Assembly: GCA_002105175.1 (NCBI GenBank)
Contig: MCGE01000002.1
Span: forward strand, 1,240,001-1,304,000
DNA length: 64,000 nt
Reading direction: 5' to 3'
Source: Absidia repens
Taxonomy: Eukaryota > Mucoromycota > Mucoromycetes > Mucorales > Cunninghamellaceae
This document shows, in pieces, positions 1 through 11,229 of the stretch. The notes under the pieces were generated by a model. The model ran no database searches, had not been told where the DNA came from, and was given only the letters and a program-made list of their open reading frames with translations. Position 1 is the first letter of the stretch, and every line of letters begins with the position of its first letter. Position numbers and translations under genes: made by a program.

Positions 1-361
1 ATTAAATATTGAGATTCTTATGGGTTGGTGATGCATGATTCGGCATAGATCGGTCATATGATTTTTATTTTGTAGACTAGTGATTTGCAGCGAATTTTCT
101 ACTTATTACAGGATAATTTGTCAATGATTTTATGACATTGCTTAAAGAGGATCGATGTTTTGGCTGTTATTATGTGATTTAAGTGCAGTCAACAGGGGGA
201 TTTAAAACGGCAACAAAGTAACACGTTAGTAATTCATGCTTGGGAATTTTTATTACTAAAACTTTTTTTCAGGTACTATTTTTGTGAGAAATGGCTCATT
301 ACATAATAAAATATTTACAAAATTTTCTTCTTCTTCTCTTCCTCTTTTGTTGTACTCTAGT

Positions 362-404
<43 letters not shown>

Positions 405-447
405 TAGCTTGGTATAAAGGTGTACAATATAAAATTCCAATTCTATC
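1..447. other. Upstream region with a 39-T tract
   Basis: No gene is visible here. A pure T run of about 39 bases sits at 365-403, just upstream of the first ATG of the following SDR gene (448). It may be promoter DNA of that gene. A run this long is also a likely place for length error in the assembly. Confidence 0.5.
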
Positions 448-1060
448 ATGATTAACATTAATAACTTATTTTCTGTCAAAAACAAGGTAGGATTTTTTCT
501 TCACTAGATACATATATTTGGTATGATATTCACTTTTTATATAGGTCTGTTTGATTACAGGTGGAGGACGCGGGATTGGCCTTATGCTGGCAAAGGTACA
601 GTACATAAGACGGACTTTTAAACCAAACGACGGTTTTGACTGATTTTTTTTTTAGGGGTTTGTCTCCGCTGGCGCTAAAGTGTATATTTCCAGTCGTGAT
701 GCAGCCACTTGTGAAAAGGTAGAGAGCCAGAACAGGCATAATTTTTTTCTTGCCACTCACCTCTTTTCTGCCTTACTATATTTAGGTTGCCCAAGAACTC
801 TCGGTCTTGGGCCCTGGTCAATGCTTCTCCATTCCAGGCGATTTACAGAAACTGGATGATATTAAAAGCATCGTGAAAGAACTGTCCAACATGGAAGATC
901 GTAAGTCGGGGTAATTGTTTACTAGGAACAAATAGAACTACGTTATTGACATGTTTTTTATTTGTAGATCTTGACGTTTTGATCAGCAATGCAGGTGCGA
1001 ATTGGGCAGCGTAAGTACAAAAGTTATCGTTATAGAATAACTCGACAGTGCGTTCATACT

Positions 1061-1097
<37 letters not shown>

Positions 1098-1819
1098 GTG
1101 TTTACAGTCCTATTGACGACTATCCTGACTCTGGGTTCCAAAAGGTATGTCCAGGCAAGAGGGACAAGGAAGGACGTGGGACGAGGTAGGAAGGTATTCT
1201 GTTCAATAACGTGCGATTGTTTGTTCATATCACTCTAGGTAGTCAACTTGAACCTGACACGGGTTTTCACTCTCACTCAAATGTAAGGACTTCTGCTAAA
1301 AGAGTTTACTTGGTGCCGAGTACTTTAACCAACCCTTATTTTTCTTTTAGGTGCCTACCCCTTCTACGGGCAAATGCCACAACGGAAAATCCATCTCGAA
1401 TCATCAATGTGGGTTCCATTTCCGGTGAAACTGCGTAAGTAACAAAGACTAAGAATGTTGAGCCTCCGTGTCCATTAATTTGAAATTGCCTTTTTTTGTG
1501 CATTAGACCAAAGCTTGAAATGTATGCATACAGCGCAAGTAAAGCGGCTGTGCATCAACTGACGCGACACTTGGCAGCACGTTTGGGGTCCGACAATATT
1601 CTGGTAAATGCAATCGCGCCTGGCTCATTCCCTTCAAAGATGATGGCTGAAACTCTCAAAAAGGATGGCGATCAAATTTTAAAAGGTATACCTGTGGGGA
1701 GATTTGGGGAACCTGAAGATCTTGCTGGTACCTGCATCTACTTGGCTTCAAGAGCTGGCGCTTATACGACTGGCGCTGTGATTGTTGTCGATGGTGGGGC
1801 ACTACAATCCAAAATTTAG
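448..1819 (+). CDS. SDR-family oxidoreductase, 262 aa, nine exons
   Basis: Classical NAD(P)H-dependent short-chain dehydrogenase/reductase. Exons: 448-486, 545-595, 656-718, 786-900, 968-1010, 1108-1144, 1239-1282, 1351-1434, 1507-1819; all junctions are GT-AG and phases add up to 263 codons. The cofactor motif TGGGRGIG lies at residues 18-25, NAG near the end of exon 5, the catalytic Ser in VGSISG (about 153-155) and YSASK at 167-171, so the catalytic Tyr and Lys are present. The C-terminus has the usual substrate-loop and VDGGA ending. The ATG at 448 opens a 13-residue exon that splices in frame to VCLITG; this choice is by eye. There is no signal peptide. Sequence style resembles 3-oxoacyl-ACP reductase/RhlG-type SDRs, but the substrate is unknown. 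Intron 5 (1011-1107) carries a 35-T run. Confidence 0.9.
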
Positions 1820-2164
1820 CTTTAGTTTTATTATATATTAGTTTCTATTAGTCTTACGGTATTTTTTTAAAAAATAAAAATACTTCGCTTCAACTATTGA
1901 TATTTTGTGATTTTTTTTTTTTTTTTTCATCATACTTTAAATGAAATCTGTATTCTGGGGGAGATATCGTCTGACACTTGCGGTAGAACAAAATTATAGT
2001 ATAACATGCACTGGTATTACATATATATAGGAAAGATGGGCCAGTAATCTAGTGTTATGATGGATGCGGAACTGGGATATATTTTAAATATTGAAGATCG
2101 GTGTTATGTTTTTTTTATATATTGACCATAGTCATTTCACAAAAGTGCAACCACAAAAACCATT

Positions 2165-2720
2165 TTAAATGCCGCTCACCTGAATTTTTATTTTCACCCA
2201 CTTTCTCTTTTTTCATCAACATTCGTGAGTTTCTTTTGGATTTATATTAGCGTCAGGACTAGTTTAGAGGGTTTTTTGGTTTAGAGATTGCAACATACAA
2301 GGGGAAACCCTTTCATTTTGGATCTAGGATCCGAGTGCACCATTAGATGACTTTTTGGAGCTTTCATTAGCTTAGTTTACTGTTAATGTGTTATAGTTTG
2401 TATCAACATCTCAATAAAACGTGCCTCTTTTTTACATGCGTCAATGAATAATGTTCCCTATGACTTATAAAAAAGGTTGCTTTTTTAGTCTGCTCACCCT
2501 ATTTGATTAGCGTAGAAAGTTGCTGTGCTTCAATAGCAAATATCCACCCCCCAGTCTTTATTACGCCTTTGCAGTGTATTAAACGCTTTTTTGCAATCGC
2601 GATTTTAGATTAGCGATCGCCACTCCTCTGAGCTCCAATTAGTATCCCTGGTAGTCTTCCACTTACTACCTCCACTAGATCTCCTGTGATAAAGAACTTC
2701 TCGCCTTTAGTTTAGTACAA
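2165..2720 (+). repeat. Dispersed repeat family A, copy 1
   Basis: Shares an ordered set of blocks with copies elsewhere: a CCGCYCA start, a pyrimidine-rich stretch, GGACTAGTTTAGAGGG (near 2255), a GGGGAAACCCTTTCATTTTGG block (near 2303), TTAGCTTAGTTTA (near 2369), then CAATAAAAC (near 2411). No ORF of note. Boundaries are approximate. Confidence 0.7.
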
Positions 2721-3589
2721 TCGATATACTTCAATAAAACATTCCTTTTTATTAGTCAAACGTACTATAGCCCATATGATAGTGAGAAATGTCGTTATTG
2801 TTGATCTTTTGTAAGCACATGCTTTTTAGTTTACCCACTTTGCCTACTTTTATAACCTCTCCCCTCTCTCAAAACCAATGCGATTGATTGGTAGACCTGG
2901 ATCATTTAATATGAAAATAGGCATATTGTCGCTCTACTAAACAATATTATTAAGCCTAGGTCATTCGACCAGTTTAATCTTCACTATGAAATATTATAGT
3001 CTTTGCTTCACTAGACATACTGTATACAGTACTTTATTGTTTCCATTGTGTATGGCTTCATAATGATAATAATAACCTCCATAAAACCCAAGCGAAAATC
3101 AATGAAGCTCTAAGGAGATGTTCACCAAAGTGTGAACCCACTCGCAGGAATAGCCCCGGTCGAGGTGTCGCACACTATAGCGTAAAATATGTTGAGTGTC
3201 CCAATACCATCAAAACCCACACTTCAGCAACATCGACAAACCCTCTTGTACTCAAAAGATATTTTTCTATTCTTTCCTTTGCAACCATTGGAATACTTAA
3301 ATCCTGTATAATCCTTTGTTTTTTGAATTTGGGAATGTGAAATGAGAGTATCAATATCACTGCAATTTTTTTTTCCTTTTAAGTCACCAGTATTAATCCT
3401 GCCCCGGAATAATTAGCATTAATACTCACCCTTTCATCACTACTCTATATAATCCACTCAAGTGCGAAACGTAGAGGTGGCTTTTTCTTTTGCACAAACA
3501 CATGCCTTTTTTTTCCTACACCGGATTTTACTCCCATATATATCATGCCCATCCAGCGAGAAAATGAACGGCATGAAAGAGATTAACGG
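2721..3589. other. Intergenic, no gene seen
   Basis: AT-rich DNA with repeated AATAAAA-like motifs (for example near 2735). Short ORFs here have no recognisable protein character. The DNA may include diverged repeat sequence; nothing else is supported. The stretch 3801-4238 is similar. Confidence 0.4.
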
Positions 3590-3800
3590 AAAAAAGACAA
3601 GATATGTTTAATTCAGATAGATATACGATATAAACCATGACAACTAACATTAAGCTAAGCTAATGACAACATGCTAAGATGAAGGCTAGTGTAGTGGGGA
3701 TTGGAAATCTCGAATCCAAAATTAAAGGGTTTGCCCATGATGTTTGTTTTGCATTTTTGAAAATGCCTCTAATTCCAGTTCTAACACTAATCTAGATCAC
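3590..3800 (-). repeat. Dispersed repeat family A, copy 2 (diverged, minus strand)
   Basis: Read on the minus strand it shows the same block order as the other copies: TTAGTGTTAGAACT, then GCAAACCCTTTAATTTTGGATTC, and TTAGCTTAGCTTAATGTTAG. It is clearly more diverged than copies 3, 4 and 8. Confidence 0.55.
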
Positions 3801-4238
3801 CAGTATCCCAATGAGCCTTGCCATTTTATCATTCAGACCTTCATGAAGGAAAAAAAGCAGAAAGAAAGGAAATGAAAGGAGCTAAATAAAAAACAGAAAT
3901 CATGTGCGCGGAGCCTGAATTGACTATTTTTTACACATTCCATGATGTCTAACACACTAACCCATATTTCTTTTTTAACACCCCACTCTCAATTAAAAAA
4001 TATCTGACACCCAGTATCGATAGATTTCCAAAAAGCTCCAACAGAACACCAGAGCGCTCATTAAATTTATTATTGTGAATATTGCAGGGGCATTGCACCT
4101 AATGCAAAAATGAAACAAACATATATGCGAAGAGGAATATTTACACCCCGCTTTTTTTTAAAAAAAAAAAGAAAAAAAAACATTTTTCCCTTTCGCTATT
4201 CATTTATTTCTTTACCTTCTTTCCTTCACATTTTCGAA

Positions 4239-5212
4239 ATGATACGTGTTATCCGACCTTTTGCACATTTGAAATCCTCAGCTCTATATGGATTTAGACC
4301 GCAAATGGTGCATTCATCCAAATCCTTCTGTAAGTAAACCTAAAAGATTGACAAGCATACAACTCACGAACTTCGTATAATGAACTCACGTCTTTTTATT
4401 TTATTTTAATGTTGCCTTAACATTGAAACATTTCTATGAACCAGCGGTATTTACAAAGTCTCATACTGCTCTTGGAGTTAGTCATCAAGGACGAAACCTC
4501 ATGGAGAGGTCCGGATTTACTTCATGGGCTGGTCCAGCAAAAATGATTGGTGCTATTGCGGGAACGACAGGGTCTATGGTGACAGGCTTATGGGTCAAAC
4601 GACCCCTTTCTTGCCAGGGTAAGTGTCGATGATTACATTTTTGATAAAGTATGAAGGACAATAGAAAATTTGTGATACTCATTGTGTTTTTTTTTTTTTT
4701 TTTTTTTGTCATCGTTGTGCCTACTTCCGACCTAGCAACTCAAACGCACGTCTCCGGTGTAGACTCATATAGAGTCACCAATACAAAGGATGAAGATGCA
4801 AAAAAATCGTTAATTCACAAGGGAGAATTGTCGTTTGGTATTGTTCTCGGTTTTTGCTCAGGATACTTAATCAAAAAAGTCGGAAAATTCTTTGCTTTGA
4901 TGGTTGGTGCCGGATTCATGTTTTTGCAGGTAAGATTTTCCTCGCTTTTCAAAAAGGAATAGCTCACACAAAACCATTCTATTTTGTTTTTATTGACTCT
5001 TATAGTATTTATCACTGAATGGGTACATTACTGTTCATTGGGATCGTATGGAAGGTGGCTATAAGAAACAGATGGGTGTGGACAAAGACGGAAAAGTGAC
5101 AACTCAAACGATCCGCTCAAAATGGGATGCCTTTGTTGGCTTCATGACACACAACCTCCAATTCAAGTCTACTTTTATGGTCGGTGTCTACGCTGGCATT
5201 CATTATGGGTAG
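4239..5212 (+). CDS. FUN14 domain protein, 221 aa, probably mitochondrial
   Basis: Exons 4239-4329, 4445-4618, 4736-4929 and 5006-5212 join in frame to 222 codons. The first ~30 residues are rich in Arg, Ser and hydrophobics with no acid (MIRVIRPFAHLKSS), which looks like a mitochondrial presequence. The middle and C-terminal parts match the FUN14 family: a Gly-rich hydrophobic helix (about 110-150, GIVLGFCSGYLIKKVGK then FFALMVGAGFMFLQ), a YLSLNGYITVHWD stretch, and a last helix ending in GVYAGIHYG. FUN14 proteins are small outer-membrane mitochondrial proteins; the animal relative FUNDC1 is a mitophagy receptor. I see no clear LC3-interacting motif, so a mitophagy role is not claimed. The intron before exon 3 contains a 19-T tract. 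Confidence 0.88.
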
Positions 5213-5648
5213 AAATGGTGTCTCATAGAATAGATGATAGTAGAATAGCTGGTGTTTTATATTATATATTAATATATATATATCTTTATACATTGAATAA
5301 AAACTATTATTTATTTATATTTAACAATATGAAAGACGTTTTTATGACATGTTTTATTCAGCCTCTTTCGAGGAGACTTTTATTCATAACTCCACACCTC
5401 CTTTTTATGGCTGAAAAAATTATGGAATAAAATGATGTTCTCCACACAAGTAGGGGAAGGAGAAAGATTCTATGGGGAAAATCGAGATTTTTATTTTTAT
5501 TTTTGAAGAATATAGCAAAAATGAATTTATTTGATTCAATAAAAATAATAATAACAATAAATATAGATGGGAAACAAAATAGAATACGAAATTGACACTA
5601 TTTACTATACCATATATAAAGAAAGAGTGAATAATACGGGAGTACCAT

Positions 5649-6093
5649 TTATCGTTCGTGGCTGCTGGACAGCGAACGAGCCATATGTCGGTTGCCGGAA
5701 GCACCCTGTGGAGAATTTTGCGCATGGTAATTCCCGGCAGTGCCATTTTCAAAGTCATCACCATCTTGATCATCATCAGTATGATGTGAACGACAGCATC
5801 GTACGGCACAACATTCATGTGAATCTTCAGCAGCTGAACATAAGGATCGTAAAACACCTACATATCCTCGAGGACATTCGCGAAGACAGGTAAGTGTTGA
5901 ATAGGCTTTACAATCTATATACAGGAATAGAATAAAACAGAAGATGAATAATCCAAGCTTGGACAAAAAAGCAAAACGCAAAAAAAACATTACCATTCAT
6001 GTCTATTTCAGCTAGGTCATGTTCGAGTTCAGGCACAGCAGACACACTCATCATCAAGCCAACGGCAAGAAGAGAAATAAGTTGGAAACGCAT
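5649..6093 (-). CDS. Small secreted cysteine-rich protein, 121 aa
   Basis: Two exons on the minus strand: 6093-5994 and 5914-5649 (79-nt intron), 122 codons. Residues 1-20 form a clear signal peptide (MRFQLISLLAVGLMMSVSA). The mature part has eight cysteines spaced C-x7-C-x3-C-x11-C-x8-CC-x3-CC, followed by a His/Asp-rich patch (HHTDDDQDGDD) and a Ser/His/Arg-rich tail with one N-glycosylation-like NGT. The spacing suggests four disulfides. I do not recognise the family. An effector, antimicrobial or wall-associated role is possible, but that is only inference from size and export. The gene sits tail-to-tail with the FUN14 gene. Confidence 0.72.
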
Positions 6094-7037
6094 GATTCTA
6101 TATGGATGTATATAAAATATATGTTTTTTTTTTCTTTGTGTATAAAGAGACTTTCTTTTTGTCTGCAATAAGGACAAAAAAAAAAGAGACGTTCTATTAA
6201 GAAAACAATTATTTTTATATGAGAGCAATCAGGTACACAGTGGCAATTGTTAAAACGCCGCTTTTTTTTTTTTTTTTTTGTTCTCCTATTTCAATGAATG
6301 CCAGGCAGACAAACTTCTTTTTGTCATTCCCCTTTGCTGCTAGTCATCAGCTATTTTTTTTTAAAAAAAAAAAAAATTATCGGTACACTCCCTAAAAAGT
6401 ATAAGGATAGAAAAGGAGTGCGAAAAAATGCGAGGGAAGGGCGGAAGATGAGCGGGTAAGGTAATTTTGTTAAAATTCGGGAGCATGGAACTAAAATCAT
6501 ACTAAAAATGAGGTATGTATCATTTATATTTACAAGAAACAGTAAGTTATCTATTTTGTCGATGTGCGATAAATTAGAATTATCAAATGTTGCCATTTCA
6601 AATATAGTTTAATTTATTCGAGTACAAATCATACCTATTGTTTTTTTTTTTTTTTTTTTAGGGGAAGTGAGATATCAAACGAGGTATTTTGAGATACCTG
6701 GGAAAAACTGCGTTCCTGACAGACTTTCTCTTGTCCTCACTCCCCTTTCTTGATAAAGAAAAAAGTTGTGTCCTTTATTTTAAAACGTGTATATGATATA
6801 TAGAGTCTAAAGCATAGCATAGCGTAACGACCCGCTCCGTCTTTATGAGTGTCACAACGCTACAATAGGTGAAAAACACTACAGTAACAAAATTCAGACG
6901 CCAGATAAAGAGTAATAGGGTTTTATTTTTATTTTGGATACATTGACAAATGATAACTAAAATAACAATAAATCTAAAGCTAATACTACTGCGTATACCT
7001 TATTAAAACACCATAATCATACATATCATACTATATG
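6094..7037. other. Intergenic, no gene seen
   Basis: AT-rich sequence between two minus-strand genes, with T/A homopolymers near 6261, 6353 and 6642. The part up to about 6300 is presumably the promoter of the secreted-protein gene; the part near 7000 is the 3' flank of the malic enzyme gene. No protein-like ORF. Confidence 0.45.
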
Positions 7038-9358
7038 CTACAAGCTATCCACAAGGTCATAGGTCGAATACTGAGGATACCACATATAGTTTGATACAAG
7101 TGATTCCAAATCATCGTCGTTGCTATTTTTGTTGAGCTTTGATTCACCGGAGGCTAGAGCTTGTTTAGCCACGGCGATGCCCACCTTTTTACAAACCGAC
7201 CGGATGTCTTGAATATCAGGTAAAAGACTTTTTGTTGGGTCCTGAGATCGGAAGGCGGGTGAGCAGTGACTGATGGTGTCTGCCGCACTAAATATCATAT
7301 CATCCGTACAGCGCTTGGCCTTGCTGACGATACATCCTAGTCCAATTCCTGGATACACAAAGGCGTTGTTGCATTCGGTGATTTCATACGTTTTGTTTTC
7401 GTGGATAACGGGTTCAAATGGTGATCCAGTTGCCACAATTCCTTTTCCTTTTGTCTAACGAAAAAAAAAGGAGAGGAGATATGTCAGTGCATATGTTTCA
7501 ATTGATTTTCCTTGTTTTCTCCATAACCCTTGTTACAGTCCTTCTCGATTGAAAAACCATATCAGTCTCCGTTTAATCGCTCCTATATTCTTCTGCCCCA
7601 TAATCATTTTCCAATGTCCATATCTTTCACATCCTTTTTTGTTCGCTTACCCAATGAAGCAAATCACTGGGAATTGCTTCGGCTAGATTTGTTGGATTTG
7701 ACAATGGGAAGATAATTGGTACATCACAGCTTGCAGCCATAGTAAGAACGACTTTTTCGGTAAATGCGCCAGCACATGTAGAGACTCCAATCAAAATCGT
7801 AGGTTTGACATTTTCGGTAACATCTAGAAGCTGGGGAGGCTGTCCTTTGTTTTTCAAAATCCAATTTTCAATATCTTGCTTCGACTTGATGTATTTTCGC
7901 TGCCCCTCCGAGATCTTGAATCCAGTGTCATTTTCATTTGACAATTGATCATTCATAAGTAAACCAATCTTGTCGATACACCATAATCGTACTAGTGCGT
8001 CCTCTTCCGATAGTCCTTCCTTTCGTACCAGATATCGCCGTATCTAATACATACCCGAGAAGAAGAAACAAACAGACAAGATCAATAGGTTAAAGTCGGA
8101 TAGATGATATTGGCAACTATGTAAACATGGACTTACGTTATCAGCAATACCGACACCAGCAGAGCCAACACCAAAGATGATAATTCGTTGATCAGCTAAA
8201 GATTCGTTTTTCAAATGGAGAGCCGCTAGGAGAAGAGCAAGAGTAATCGCACCAGTACCTTGAACGTCGTCATTGAAGGTCGCCATTTTAGGTCGGTATT
8301 TTTCCAAAAGATTTCGACCATGTTCGCAGCCAAAATCTTCCCAATGTAAGAAAGCGTTTGGAAACTTGCCACGCACCGTTTCGACAAAGGCATCAACAAA
8401 TTCATCATAATCTTGACCTTCCACACGTCGATGTCGCCAGCCAAGGTAAATAGGATCATCCAGTAAAGCTTGGTTGTTTGTTCCCACGTCCAGTACAACA
8501 GGAAGCACTCTGCCAGGGTGGATGCCGGCCATTACAGTGTAAAGAGCTAGTTTTGCAACCGAAATACCTATTCCACCGACACCTATTTAAACCCAGAAGT
8601 AAATTGAGCTTTTCTTCATCTTTGATATTATGATATTGATACTAATATCCTTATCGATTGTTTGTTTACCTTGATCACCGATACCAAGTATTTCTTCAGA
8701 ATCAGTCACCACAATCAAATCTACATCTTCAGTTGAGATACTGTTTTGCAGAGCGCCTTCAATCATCATTTTTTGGATATTTTCTTTCTCTGGAAAATTG
8801 ACAAATATGCCACGAGGTCTATGGAATAAATGAGAATACTATATGGAAGGAAAACGAAACGAGTGAATAATTTTTAAAGACAAATCACACTTCCTGTCAT
8901 GTATTCACCTTTTCAATATATTCCCCTTCAGTTGGTGTATAAATAATCGGCAGCACCTTGACCAAGTTATCCAATACAAATCGATAAAATAGCACTTCAT
9001 TCTGGTCGTGAATCCCTATAATCAAATAAGAAACGCGTTAAAGAGGATAACGCTACTGCTTTTGTACATGCCTTTCTTTTCTTTTACCTTGTAAAAAGCA
9101 ATTTTTTTGAATGCTGAGATCAAGAGAATCATATTGTTCACTGAGTCTTGCTAGTTGTTCTTCCAGACTGCCCACTTGATATGGTAAAAGACTATTGAGA
9201 TAAAAGAGATCACGTTCGTTTTTTGTGAATGCTGAGCCTTTGTTGAGGATAGGCCTATCAAGTAAAGATTGCCCAACAAGTACAGTCTTCACAATGGATC
9301 GATTTCCTGGTTCATCACCATAGTCGTATAGTTTTTTGGGTTCACTTTGAGTCGACAT
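7038..9358 (-). CDS. Malic enzyme (NAD(P)-dependent), 600 aa
   Basis: Oxidative decarboxylation of malate to pyruvate. Six exons on the minus strand: 9358-9088, 9015-8909, 8838-8670, 8582-8137, 8043-7651, 7454-7038; the total is 601 codons including the stop. Family motifs appear in order: SLLPYQVGSLEEQ near residue 60, IIYTPTEGEYIEK (about 113-126), an acidic ILGIGDQGVGGIGIS segment, VLDVGTNNQALLDDP, WEDFGCEHGRNLLEKYR, FNDDVQGTGAIT, the nucleotide-binding IIIFGVGSAGVGIADN (about 316-331), and ILIGVSTCAGAFTEK. Length matches the family. There is no obvious mitochondrial presequence, so a cytosolic NADPH-producing form is plausible; cofactor choice cannot be read safely. The usual VTDGERILGLGD is VTDSEEILGIGD here, with Ser for Gly. 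It shares a 190-bp divergent promoter region with the CUE-domain gene. Confidence 0.95.
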
Positions 9359-9548
9359 GTTATTTTTTACCAAGTAGGAAAGTAGCAAGTGGAGAAAAAA
9401 AAAAGTAAAAAAACAATTGCAAACAAAGATTTCATGCGCAAATAAAAATAGGCGAACTGTCTTGGTGGATTTCAAGAGCCGATTTAAAAAGTGTCCTCCA
9501 GATTTTTTTTTTCTCTTTTATTTTTTTCCCTCCTTTACATATTTCTCC
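9359..9548. promoter_or_regulatory. Divergent intergenic region, malic enzyme / CUE gene
   Basis: Only 190 bp separate the two start codons, so both promoters must lie here or overlap the 5' UTRs. Pyrimidine-rich tracts (9507-9540) lead into the CUE gene ATG. No specific factor site was identified. Confidence 0.5.
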
Positions 9549-10181
9549 ATGTCTTATAATCCTTTTCTGGTTACGAAGGTGGATACTTTAAAGGAAGCCT
9601 TCCCTAATATTGATCATACTGTTCTTGAAAATGCTCTATGGTCGGAAAATGGCGATATGGCCAAAACCTTTGAAAGACTGCTAGCAATATCCGACCCTTC
9701 GGCTACTTCTGCACCTGACACGACTACTGCTTCTTCTGGTCCTGCTCCCCCTCCTCGTACAGCTACTACCGCCAATCATCCTCGTATTCGTCCTCCAACT
9801 CAATCAAGCCAACAGGTAAAACCAACAAGAAAATATGACATTTTACTTATATACTTGTTTTTCTATGTTTAATAGAGACCACTTCTTACACCCCCTGCCA
9901 AGCCTGCCTTTCAAAGCGTACGAGAAGAATTGGCTCAGTGGCGCCAAGAACTTTCTAACGATCGGGATCTGCGTCGCACAAGCAGAAGATCTCATCGAAG
10001 AAATGAACCTCACTGTGGTAAGTTATGAAGGTGAACATTTTTTATTTTGTTGTTTACTATTACTCACTCCCAGTTGTCTTTTTTCTATCATGTAGGTCTA
10101 CGGTCATCAGCTGCCTCCAACTATGAATTGCAAAGTATAGCTCATCTTTATTAATATTTTCACTTTGGCTGTAGAAACTCA

Positions 10182-10214
<33 letters not shown>

Positions 10215-10945
10215 GTTCTTTTGCATAGGTTCTTACAGAGAAGTGTATTCCTCCCTTGGCGACGTTGTGAATGAAGGAAAGACTAGTAAGGAATAGGATA
10301 AGGAATTTTGTTGGCGCTCGTTTTATATACTAACCATGTATCTTTACTTCATGTAGCGGCAATAAAAGCAGCAACATCCTTATATGATCGAATCGTCGCC
10401 GCGCATAGTGTCTACGGAAATCCATCACTATCATCGTCTGCATCATCATCTTCACCGCCATCCTCGTCATCGTCAGTAGCCGCCTCTTACGCTTATCATC
10501 AAAGGTAACTAGGCATTTATAAACACCCATGCTGGATAACTTTTAACTTTTTATTATTAATCCATTCGATAGTAACAACACAACGCCCAATTTATACTCC
10601 CGGTCGTCAGTATCTTCAGCAACCATCTTGTCACCTTCAAGGTCATACAACAATAACGGTAATAATCTACCATCATCATCAACAACATCAAGAAATAGAC
10701 CTCTACCTCATACTCCTCAGTCCACGCAACAAAACCACGGTAAAGTAGAATCGTTTGAAACCATAAGTATGTGCTAATTTTTTTTTTTTTTTTTTTTTGT
10801 TATATTAGCACGAAATCCGTTTGACAGCTCTGATCATGCCGAAACAATGCCGCCTCCTACGTATGAAGCTAGGGAAAATGATGCCCTAATTGACCCTGTG
10901 GAAGGTGATAGGTTATTACTCCATACCCCATCCCATACATCGTAG
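9549..10945 (+). CDS. CUE-domain protein with PPxY motif, 318 aa
   Basis: Seven exons (9549-9815, 9876-10017, 10096-10134, 10229-10285, 10357-10504, 10573-10739, 10809-10945) give 319 codons in frame. Residues 9-45 (TKVDTLKEAFPNID then VLENALWSENGDMAKTFERLL) form a CUE ubiquitin-binding domain. The rest is low-complexity Pro, Ser and Thr, with a short helical segment (ELAQWRQELSNDRDLRR) and long Ser runs encoded by TCA/TCG repeats near 10425-10475. A PPPTY motif near the C-terminus is a PPxY-type ligand for WW domains of Rsp5/Nedd4 ligases. A ubiquitin-adaptor role, for example in cargo sorting or selective autophagy, is inference from CUE plus PPxY. The poly-T tract in intron 3 (10182-10214) is intronic. 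Confidence 0.8.
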
Positions 10946-11229
10946 TCTTTAGTTGTTTTTATATGTTATATCTTTCAATCTACCTCTTGACATTTTACAT
11001 CAAAATATATCACCCACCTTATCACATTTTTACCTCTTTGGTATAGCTTGACACTTTCAATTCATATATTCAATTAACTGACAAATAAAATACATTTTAT
11101 TATTCTATTTATTCATTTGGGAAAATTCTTTGAATCAATTTATCATCAATTTTTTAACTTGGAGTCTTTATTGAATCACAAATATAAATAAAATAGAATA
11201 AAAAGCACTTATACTATACTATACTATCA

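Noticed and set aside
983..1228. ORFs spanning poly-T of SDR intron 5
   Set aside because: They read through a 35-T intronic run as poly-Lys or poly-Phe; the SDR exon chain explains the region.
2165..2720. Family A as a tRNA-derived SINE
   Set aside because: I looked for Pol III A- and B-box motifs near the 5' edge and found none convincing.
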